Below, piece by piece: positions 1 to 5,973 of a stretch of 11,246 bases of DNA (position 1 is its first letter; every line of letters starts with the position of its first letter). The translations under genes were made by a program, and so were the position numbers. The notes beneath the pieces are model-generated. The model was given only the letters and a program-made list of their open reading frames with translations. It did not search any database and was not told where the DNA came from. Where the stretch lies: NCBI GenBank assembly GCA_018883485.1, contig VEQB01000047.1, forward strand, positions 1-11,246. Direction: 5' to 3'. Source of the stretch: Bacteroidota bacterium. Its GTDB lineage: Bacteria > Bacteroidota > Bacteroidia > UKL13-3.

Positions 1-396
1 CTTTAAACCCACTTTATCTAAATATTCTAAGGCAATGGTGTTCCGTTTTTTCCTGCTCACTTTTTGATAATACAATGGCAAGGCTACATTTTCCATGGCA
101 TTTTTAAAAGATATTAAATTAAAACTTTGAAAAACAAATCCTATCAATTGGTTTCGCAATTGTGCGGCATGTGTTTCGCTTAAACTTTTAATGGTTTCAC
201 CAGCAAGTTTATATTCACCTTCATCATAGTTATCTAAAATACCCAAGATATTTAACAAGGTAGATTTACCACTACCACTAGAGCCCATAATAGAAACCAT
301 TTCACCCTTCTCTACCTCGGCGTTAATGCCACGCAACACATGCATTTTCGACCCCTCAGTAGTATAGCTTTTATGAATATTCTTTAACGAAATCAT
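1..396 (-). CDS. ABC transporter ATP-binding protein, MacB/LolD type (partial, C-terminal part outside the window)
   Basis: This is the ATPase subunit of an ABC transporter; ATP hydrolysis would drive a membrane permease that must lie beyond the left edge. The 132 visible residues read MISLKNIHKSY at the start. They hold a complete Walker A motif at residues 38-46 (GSSGSGKST) and a Q-loop at FVFQSFNLI (Gln about 90). The window ends before the LSGGQ signature and Walker B. The N-terminus, the short Walker A to Q-loop distance and the LRNQLIGFVFQ wording match the MacB/LolD/FtsE-like group, whose members handle lipoproteins, peptides or antibiotics rather than nutrients. The ATG shares the ATGA quadruplet with the stop of the upstream peptidase gene, so the two are probably translationally coupled. 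The family call is secure; the substrate is not. Confidence 0.9.
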   Translation of the reverse strand, partial: MISLKNIHKSYTTEGSKMHVLRGINAEVEKGEMVSIMGSSGSGKSTLLNILGILDNYDEGEYKLAGETIKSLSETHAAQLRNQLIGFVFQSFNLISFKNAMENVALPLYYQKVSRKKRNTIALEYLDKVGLK

Positions 397-2315
397 GACT
401 TTTCTTTCACGGGTTTACTAATCCTTCCCCCTAGATGTTTGGCCAAAAATAGTTCCATGGCACTATAAAACTCAAACTGGTTCTCTTCATTTTGAAAACC
501 GTGTCCTTCATTGTCTTTTACCATATACTCTACCTTAACTCCACGCTTTTTGAGTGCTTCTACTATTTGGTCGCTTTCTGCTTTATTTACCCGTGGATCG
601 TTAGCCCCTTGTGCAATAAACAAAGGCGATTTAATTTTATCTACAGAAAATATTGGCGAAGCTTCTCTTAGCAATAAAGAATCTTTTTGAGGGTCTCCTA
701 CCATTTCATACATCATTTGCATAAAAGGTTTCCAATAAGGAGGAACTGTATTCATAAACGTAAATAGATTACTAACGCCAACATAATCTACAGCACAGAC
801 ATAAAGATTTGGGGTAAAAGCAACGCCTGCTAAACTTGCGTAACCACCATAACTGCCGCCATAAATACCAACCCTTTTGGGGTCTGCAATACCTTCTTGA
901 ACCAACCAATTTACGCCATCGGTTATATCTTGTTGCATGGTTTTACCCCATTGCTTAAAACTAGCCTCCCAAAATTTTCTTCCATATCCTGTAGAGCCTC
1001 TAAAATTTACTTGTAAAACGGCATAGCCCCTATTGGCTAAAAATTGAACCTCAGGATTCCAGCCCCATTCATCTCTTGCCCATGGGCCGCCATGAGGATT
1101 AATAATTACTGGTAAATTTTTAGGTTCAACACCTTTTGGAATGGTTAAATAGCCATTAATTTTTAAACCATCTGTTGTAGTATAGGTAATTGCTTTCATT
1201 TCGCATAAGTCCTCGCTTTTTAACCAAGGAGCTCTATCGGCAATTTTTATTAGCTCATTCTTTGCAACATCAAATAAATAGGAAGCTCCCAGGCTTCTGT
1301 CAGACATCGTTCTTACCAAAAACTTGTCCTCTTGCAAGTTATTTCCTGTTATATAAATTTCATCCTCTGTATTTAATTTGTCTCTTAGCTTAGCATATAA
1401 TTTTTCTGTTGCCTGGTCAAAAAACTTCACTTCCGATTTGGCAGTAGTGTAATCTGCCTTAGTAATTACTTTACGTTTGTAGGAATAATCTAAACCTTCC
1501 ATGTCTACCTCTGGATGTTCGAATAGCAATTCTAACTCCTTGCCATTTGCAATATCAAACTTAACTAAAGCTGCTTTATCTCTATTTAAATTAGAAGTTG
1601 CATATAAAAACTTATTATCAAAAGTAAAAAATAGGGGATTTACTCCCTCTCTAAAAGTAGTTCTTAATACCTGCTTAAAGGCTTGTTCTTTGCTTTCTCT
1701 GTATAATAAAACACTATTTACACCATCACTTTGAACGGCCACCCGAATAGTTCCAGTATGATCTGTAATCCAATTAATAACCCCACCTGGATTTTTTGCT
1801 TCTAAAGTAATACTACCAGTAACTAAATTTAACCTATAAACATCAAACAACTCTGGATTATCTTTATTCATACTAATTAGCAATTCATTCTCATGCTCAA
1901 TTAAACCATCAACTACACCAACACTTACTTTGGCGAAAGGGGTTAAATCTTTTTTATTTTTACCATTGGCATCTACTACATATAAATGAAAATTCTCATC
2001 ACCACCTTGGTCTTTTGCATAAACAATTTTATTACCCTTCCAAAAATAAGATTGCACATCTCTATCTGTAAAGTTGGTTAACTGAAAGGTATCCTTTGAA
2101 CCAATAACGGTTGCAAAAACATTCATACGTTGATTAACTGGCTTGGTAAATGCTAAAGTTTTACCATCAGGAGAAATAGTAAAATAAGCAATATCTGGGT
2201 TGCGAAAGAAATCTTCCATTGGCAATAATGGAGCTATCTCAGTACTCACTTTTTCTTGATTGCCGCAACTTGCAAATATTAAACATAGCGCAACACTCCT
2301 TAAAAAATTCTTCAT
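393..2315 (-). CDS. S9 family peptidase (prolyl oligopeptidase / dipeptidyl aminopeptidase-like), predicted lipoprotein
   Basis: A 640-residue serine peptidase of clan SC, predicted to release short peptides or N-terminal di/aminoacyl residues in the periplasm. The ATG at 2315 was chosen over one 15 codons upstream because it begins a lipoprotein signal (MKNFLRSVALCLIFASC, lipidated Cys17). Residues of roughly 30-375 are repeat-rich and fit the S9 beta-propeller (for example the ISPDGKTLAFTK blade near residue 47). The alpha/beta-hydrolase domain follows, with oxyanion-hole HGGPW at 408-412, nucleophile motif GGSYGG with Ser488, Asp573 in GANDPRVN and His605 in NEGHGF, so the triad is complete. 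The length fits the acylaminoacyl-peptidase/DPP group. It is followed with a 4-bp overlap by an ABC ATPase. The leader has no Shine-Dalgarno motif. Exact cleavage specificity cannot be read from the sequence. Confidence 0.93.
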   Translation of the reverse strand: MKNFLRSVALCLIFASCGNQEKVSTEIAPLLPMEDFFRNPDIAYFTISPDGKTLAFTKPVNQRMNVFATVIGSKDTFQLTNFTDRDVQSYFWKGNKIVYAKDQGGDENFHLYVVDANGKNKKDLTPFAKVSVGVVDGLIEHENELLISMNKDNPELFDVYRLNLVTGSITLEAKNPGGVINWITDHTGTIRVAVQSDGVNSVLLYRESKEQAFKQVLRTTFREGVNPLFFTFDNKFLYATSNLNRDKAALVKFDIANGKELELLFEHPEVDMEGLDYSYKRKVITKADYTTAKSEVKFFDQATEKLYAKLRDKLNTEDEIYITGNNLQEDKFLVRTMSDRSLGASYLFDVAKNELIKIADRAPWLKSEDLCEMKAITYTTTDGLKINGYLTIPKGVEPKNLPVIINPHGGPWARDEWGWNPEVQFLANRGYAVLQVNFRGSTGYGRKFWEASFKQWGKTMQQDITDGVNWLVQEGIADPKRVGIYGGSYGGYASLAGVAFTPNLYVCAVDYVGVSNLFTFMNTVPPYWKPFMQMMYEMVGDPQKDSLLLREASPIFSVDKIKSPLFIAQGANDPRVNKAESDQIVEALKKRGVKVEYMVKDNEGHGFQNEENQFEFYSAMELFLAKHLGGRISKPVKEKS

Positions 2316-2357
2316 AAGTTCAATTTTCAACCAATTTAAACAGCTTAAAAATATGCA

Positions 2358-2365
2358 CAAACCTA
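2358..2365 (-). promoter_or_regulatory. Putative -7 promoter element of the S9 peptidase gene
   Basis: On the minus strand this reads TAGGTTTG, a full match to the Bacteroidota -7 consensus TAnnTTTG. It would start transcription near 2352 and leave a leader of about 37 nt before the ATG at 2315. No convincing TTG at the -33 distance was found, so the call rests on one element and its position between the upstream terminator and the gene. Confidence 0.4.
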
Positions 2366-2403
2366 TATTTGATAAAGGGGAATCCTGCTACTTGTATGGC
2401 AAT

Positions 2404-2426
2404 AAAAAAAGGCCCCGAAGGGCCTT
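2404..2426 (-). terminator. Rho-independent terminator of the TonB receptor / His-rich lipoprotein operon
   Basis: In the minus direction a 7-bp stem AAGGCCC/GGGCCTT encloses a TTCG loop (C-UUCG-G in RNA, an exceptionally stable tetraloop). It runs straight into a T tract (positions 2410-2404). It lies 8 bp beyond the stop of the His-rich lipoprotein gene at 2435 and separates that operon from the peptidase gene. Confidence 0.92.
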
Positions 2427-2434
2427 CTTAAAAA

Positions 2435-3001
2435 TTACTTTACTATAATTGGAAAACTTACATCTACATCTGTGCTACCATTGCTTAAACCTCCACTTTT
2501 AGGCGAAGAGCTAGTATAATGGCGCAAAACAGCTTTTAAGGTTCCATTATCTGGCCCAGTAGCCGTTGTTATGGCATTAAATTTAAGACCTAACTCCATT
2601 GGTGGATTTTGCTTATCAAAATCTGTAATTTGAGTACTTAGTCTGGTTGTAGTAGAAGTATAGATAAATCTATGCTCATTGGCAGCCTCCTCAATTTCAT
2701 GGGTTAAATCATGTGCAGGAGTTTTACTTTTATCATATAGTTCAACCGAACACTGGTAGGTTTTGCCAGTTTTTAAATTAATGGTATCAATTGTAATGGC
2801 AGTGCCAGGCCCAGCAGGCTGATTCCATTCAAAATAAAGAGTATCGCCCACTGATGCGTCAATAAAGCGCAATTCTACTGTAGTGATGAGGTGATTATCA
2901 TGATCGTGGTCGTGGTCGTCATGTTTATGGTCATCATGTTTTTTACATGCATTAAAAGTTAATAAAGAAATACCTATGATAAATAAAATTACTCGTTTCA
3001 T
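2435..3001 (-). CDS. Small lipoprotein with His/Asp-rich N-terminus, partner of the adjacent TonB-dependent receptor
   Basis: A 188-residue predicted lipoprotein: a short signal peptide ends in FNAC with lipidated Cys19. Directly behind it is a cluster, KHDDHKHDDHDHDHDNH (residues 21-37), with seven His and seven Asp, a clear metal-binding tail. The rest resembles a Bacteroidota family that sits next to TonB receptors and is often labelled as having a type 1 periplasmic-binding fold. Recognisable blocks are LITTVELRFID, FEWNQPAGPGT, LTHEIEEAANEH and GSTDVDVSFPIIVK. I recall this family from memory and cannot confirm it here. It starts 11 nt after the receptor stop, in an A-rich leader without Shine-Dalgarno motif, and is the last gene before the terminator. 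Likely role: capture or storage of a divalent metal at the membrane surface for the receptor. This is an inference from composition and position. Confidence 0.85.
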   Translation of the reverse strand: MKRVILFIIGISLLTFNACKKHDDHKHDDHDHDHDNHLITTVELRFIDASVGDTLYFEWNQPAGPGTAITIDTINLKTGKTYQCSVELYDKSKTPAHDLTHEIEEAANEHRFIYTSTTTRLSTQITDFDKQNPPMELGLKFNAITTATGPDNGTLKAVLRHYTSSSPKSGGLSNGSTDVDVSFPIIVK

Positions 3002-3012
3002 TTTGTTGTTAT

Positions 3013-5313
3013 TTAAATTAAAATTTGTAGTCGGATGAGAAAATTAAAACCGGCATCATCCGTAAAATACCGGTACCTGCTTAAGTAATCTCTATAAGCA
3101 GTATTCAATAAATTTTGTATAGACATATTAAGGCTCCATACTTTAGCCTTTTCAAAGGGTTTAAACCCAAAGCCAGCGTTCATTCCCAATAATTGATACG
3201 CATCAGGTGGAAGTGCATAATCAACACCTTCTGGCACTCTATTTTGCCGGGCAATTGCATTCCAATTCAATTGTACAAAAGGATGTAATAGCTTGTTCTT
3301 TTGTTCCCATTTATATCCCCAATTTAATTGGATTCGATTTGCTGGCATAAAAATTAATGGTTCATTTCTACTTAAATTTTGCGCATACAAGTAACTCATC
3401 TGAGTAGCACCATACCAACCCTTTTCTGCTCCATAATTTAATGCCATTTCTGCACCACCCATAAAGGTGTTATCTTGGGTAAATGCAAAAGCTGGAAAGG
3501 CACCACGAACAGTTAAGATAGGATCTGGCAAAGGTCTGCGGTAAATAAAACCTTCGAAATATCTGGCAAATCCTGTAAGCTCTAAGGTAAACAAACTGTA
3601 GTGTTTCTTTAAACTTACTTCACCAAAAACAGATTTTTCTGGAGTAAGATTCGCATTGCCAATTTCAAAACTTGCAATACCATAATGTAAACCAAAACTA
3701 TACAATTCATTTACAGCTGGAGGTCTAAAACCGTAACTTAAGGTGGTATTTAAGACTAAGGATTCGCTTAATTTTTCTAGCCAATTAAATACCATACTAA
3801 GGCCCTTAAATTGCGATTGATAGGCAAAGGTTTTATTAAACCTTTGGTAACTTGGCACATCTAAAAAACGCCAATCAAACCTTGAACCGAGGCTAACTTC
3901 TCCCGAGATAAACTCTTTTTTAACCAAGGCAAATGCACCTTGCGTAAAAGAGGTAAATTCTGGAATAATGAATTGTAGTCCAGCAGTAGTATTATATTGC
4001 CATTGGTTACTTAGTCCAAATTTTGCTTTCCAATGATGCGACAACTTTTGTTCAAAAACTAAATCTACGCTGACACTTTGAATTTCTAAATCAGTGGCAG
4101 GCTCGGCTCTTCGGTTAGGATTGAAAATAAATTCTGCATCATACTCTTGTCTGCTATTTACCTGTTGCGTGTAATTTAATTGCAAACGCTGATTGGCATT
4201 TGGTTCAAATTGCAATAAGGCATTCCATAACGTATGCTTTACTTGCTGGTAAGGCCTGCCAATCTTGTAGGTAAAAGGAAGAATAATTAAGGGTTGATTT
4301 GAACTCAACGCTTGGTCTAAATCATTTAAATTTCCTACATGAGAGCTTACAAAAATACCTTGCATGGTTTGGTAAAAACTCAAATTGGTTTCTCCGTACC
4401 ATTTATTCTTTTTATAAGCCAAACCAACTTGTCCAGCTCCTTCCTTAAAGCCAGTATTGCTAATTACATAATCGGCTGCCCTGCTATCTCCTGCTCTTCT
4501 TAACGACCCACTTGCTCTTGCAGCAAGCCATGAGTGGTCTTTAAAATCTCTTCTCCCTTCGAGCCCTATATTTGCGGCACCTTGCATATTATTACTCATG
4601 CCTTGAAGGTTTATAGCTGCGCCTATTCCTTGCTCTTTTAGCCAAGCTTTCGGCAGTAATCTAATCACCCCTCCAATGGCTTCGGGTCCATATTCAACAG
4701 TTGCTGCGCATTTAATAACTTCTAACTCTTGCACCGCAAATGGGTCCACTTCTGGTCCATGGTCTTCGCCCCATTGCTGGCCTTCAATTCTTGAATTACC
4801 TTGCAGGGTTACCAATCTTTGGCTATGCAAACCTCTAATAACTGGTTTGGCAATATTACCAGAGGATGAAATTAAACTGAGCCCATTAATCCCATTTAAC
4901 ATAGCTGCTAGGTTTTGATTTAGTCTGCTTTGCAAGGCTGCTCCACCTAAATAATCTCTATTACTTTTTGTAAAACTAGAAAGAATGGAACCAGCCTCTA
5001 CAAGTGTTTCATGTAAATGATAATTCTCTGAACATAATAATACAGTTACTGCTTCTTTTTGGGGAAGCAATAGGTTTATATCTAGATGATGGTAACCAAT
5101 ATAACTGATATGAACTAGCACAGAGGTGCCAATCAGAGAATCTAGGCATACTAAACCCTGATTGTCTGTTATATGTGCATGCCCGTGTTTATGCAGTACC
5201 ACAGTAGCACCCTGTAAAGGTTCAAGCGTTAAACTATCTATGATTTTAAGCTGTAATTTTTCGCTCCTTTTTAGCTGCGCTGTGAGCAAAATAGGAGATA
5301 CGAATAACAGCAC
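3013..5313 (-). CDS. TonB-dependent outer-membrane receptor, ZnuD-like, probable metal uptake
   Basis: An outer-membrane receptor of 766 residues from the GTG at 5313. Domain order: export signal, carboxypeptidase-regulatory-like beta-sandwich (about 20-95) carrying the cluster HKHGHAH at 41-47, plug domain (about 115-225), then a 22-strand-type barrel to the C-terminus. Family marks include VIRGLHSQRLVTLQG, GEDHGPEVDPFAVQELEVI, FRPPAVNELYSFGLHYG and FEIGNANLTPEKS, which recall zinc receptor ZnuD and its relatives. Odd points: the usual KGPA of the plug is KCAA at 201-204. The GTG start also leaves an export signal with no basic n-region. In-frame codons upstream to CTG at 5346-5344 would add NKQIKG and make a textbook signal peptide, so the true start may be non-canonical. 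It is the middle gene of a three-gene unit. Receptor identity is secure; metal specificity (zinc or copper) is inferred. Confidence 0.9.
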   Translation of the reverse strand: MLLFVSPILLTAQLKRSEKLQLKIIDSLTLEPLQGATVVLHKHGHAHITDNQGLVCLDSLIGTSVLVHISYIGYHHLDINLLLPQKEAVTVLLCSENYHLHETLVEAGSILSSFTKSNRDYLGGAALQSRLNQNLAAMLNGINGLSLISSSGNIAKPVIRGLHSQRLVTLQGNSRIEGQQWGEDHGPEVDPFAVQELEVIKCAATVEYGPEAIGGVIRLLPKAWLKEQGIGAAINLQGMSNNMQGAANIGLEGRRDFKDHSWLAARASGSLRRAGDSRAADYVISNTGFKEGAGQVGLAYKKNKWYGETNLSFYQTMQGIFVSSHVGNLNDLDQALSSNQPLIILPFTYKIGRPYQQVKHTLWNALLQFEPNANQRLQLNYTQQVNSRQEYDAEFIFNPNRRAEPATDLEIQSVSVDLVFEQKLSHHWKAKFGLSNQWQYNTTAGLQFIIPEFTSFTQGAFALVKKEFISGEVSLGSRFDWRFLDVPSYQRFNKTFAYQSQFKGLSMVFNWLEKLSESLVLNTTLSYGFRPPAVNELYSFGLHYGIASFEIGNANLTPEKSVFGEVSLKKHYSLFTLELTGFARYFEGFIYRRPLPDPILTVRGAFPAFAFTQDNTFMGGAEMALNYGAEKGWYGATQMSYLYAQNLSRNEPLIFMPANRIQLNWGYKWEQKNKLLHPFVQLNWNAIARQNRVPEGVDYALPPDAYQLLGMNAGFGFKPFEKAKVWSLNMSIQNLLNTAYRDYLSRYRYFTDDAGFNFLIRLQILI

Positions 5314-5372
5314 AAAGACAAAAACGCCTTTAATTTGTTTATTCAGAATTGATTAATTAATGGAAATAAGAA

Positions 5373-5777
5373 TTAGGATAAAGTAGGCAGGTAATTCTTT
5401 GGTGGACCTTTGTTAAAAGGTAAGGTTAAACGAGGTGCAGAATTAAAAATCGGTATTACACATCTTATCTCATCTTCAAAAAGATTGAGCCCAATTGAAG
5501 TAAAAGATGCAGGCTCGTAATGCTTAACAAAATGAAACTGACAAGTAAAACAATCGGGTATGGGTTTACTTAAATGTTGTTTGTGCTCGCAATTATTTTT
5601 TAAACCCTCCTCACAAAAAACATCGTCCAATTCGCAATGATGGGCAGCACTTGAGTTATTTAGGCTAGCTTCAAAGTGTTCCTCCTCTTCATGCACATGC
5701 AGTGCATTATAAGGCAGCAAACTAAAAAGTAATACTGCGAGTAGAAAAAAGGATATGTGTTGTTTTACTAGCCTCAA
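5373..5777 (-). CDS. Small exported Cys/His-rich protein, first gene of the metal-uptake operon
   Basis: A 134-residue protein beginning at TTG (no ATG exists in the frame). It has a clear signal sequence: MRLVK, then a hydrophobic run to about residue 22. The mature part is dense in metal ligands: ten His in the whole protein and six Cys (48, 55, 63, 76, 79, 106), including HVHEEEEH, AAHHC and the pair CFTC at 76-79. The C-terminal LPFNKGPPKNYL recalls the R-G/A-PP ending of small DUF2946-like proteins found before metal TonB receptors, a resemblance by eye only. It ends 59 bp before the receptor GTG and 26 bp before the possible upstream CTG. No catalytic motif is seen. A periplasmic metal-binding or metallochaperone role is inferred from composition and neighbours. 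Confidence 0.78.
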   Translation of the reverse strand: MRLVKQHISFFLLAVLLFSLLPYNALHVHEEEEHFEASLNNSSAAHHCELDDVFCEEGLKNNCEHKQHLSKPIPDCFTCQFHFVKHYEPASFTSIGLNLFEDEIRCVIPIFNSAPRLTLPFNKGPPKNYLPTLS

Positions 5778-5789
5778 CTTTGCAAAGTT
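5776..5789. promoter_or_regulatory. 14-bp perfect palindrome over the operon start, candidate operator
   Basis: AACTTTGCAAAGTT is an exact palindrome. It overlaps both the -7 element of the minus-strand operon (5783-5790) and its TTG start codon (5775-5777). A dimeric repressor bound here would block RNA polymerase. A metal regulator of the Fur/Zur type is a guess based on the genes controlled; the sequence does not name the protein. Confidence 0.55.
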
Positions 5790-5813
5790 AACCCAATAAA
5801 ATTAAGCGTACAA
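5783..5813 (-). promoter_or_regulatory. Putative promoter of the metal-uptake operon
   Basis: On the minus strand TTG (5813-5811) is followed after 20 nt by TAACTTTG (5790-5783). This matches the Bacteroidota -33/-7 arrangement with normal spacing. The predicted transcript start falls at about 5777-5779, right at the TTG start codon, so the mRNA would have almost no leader. Confidence 0.55.
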
Positions 5814-5867
5814 CCCTTTATGTAATTAGTTTAAATTCGCTAATATGTTGGCTGCATGTACGCTTAA
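5802..5867. repeat. 11-bp perfect inverted repeat TTAAGCGTACA / TGTACGCTTAA in the divergent region
   Basis: The arms lie at 5802-5812 and 5857-5867 with a 44-bp spacer. The core ACGCTTAA recurs a third time at 5925-5932, near the expected -33 region of hutU, while the left arm touches the -33 TTG of the opposite operon. The layout fits repeated binding sites for one regulator, or a hairpin if the region is transcribed. The binding protein is unknown. Confidence 0.5.
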
Positions 5868-5949
5868 GCACATAAAAATCAGCTTATTTAAATTCTTTGT
5901 AATAAATTTAAAATGCTACAAGAAACGCTTAAATAATGGCAATTACTCT

Positions 5950-5957
5950 TATTTTTG
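5950..5957 (+). promoter_or_regulatory. Putative -7 promoter element of hutU
   Basis: TATTTTTG matches TAnnTTTG, 16 bp before the hutU ATG at 5974. Transcription would start near 5962 and leave a leader of roughly 10-12 nt. No clear -33 TTG is seen; the ACGCTTAA copy at 5925-5932 occupies about that place. Confidence 0.45.
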
Positions 5958-5973
5958 CATACAATTTTTTAGT

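Noticed and set aside
2316..2360. 15-codon N-terminal extension of the S9 peptidase from the ATG at 2360
   Set aside because: The internal ATG at 2315 begins a proper lipoprotein signal peptide, and the upstream ATG overlaps the predicted -7 element.
5845..5973. N-terminal extension of hutU by 43 codons from an upstream ATG
   Set aside because: The extension crosses the inverted repeat and the -7 element and has no urocanase character; the family starts close to the MSRIIKAETG position.
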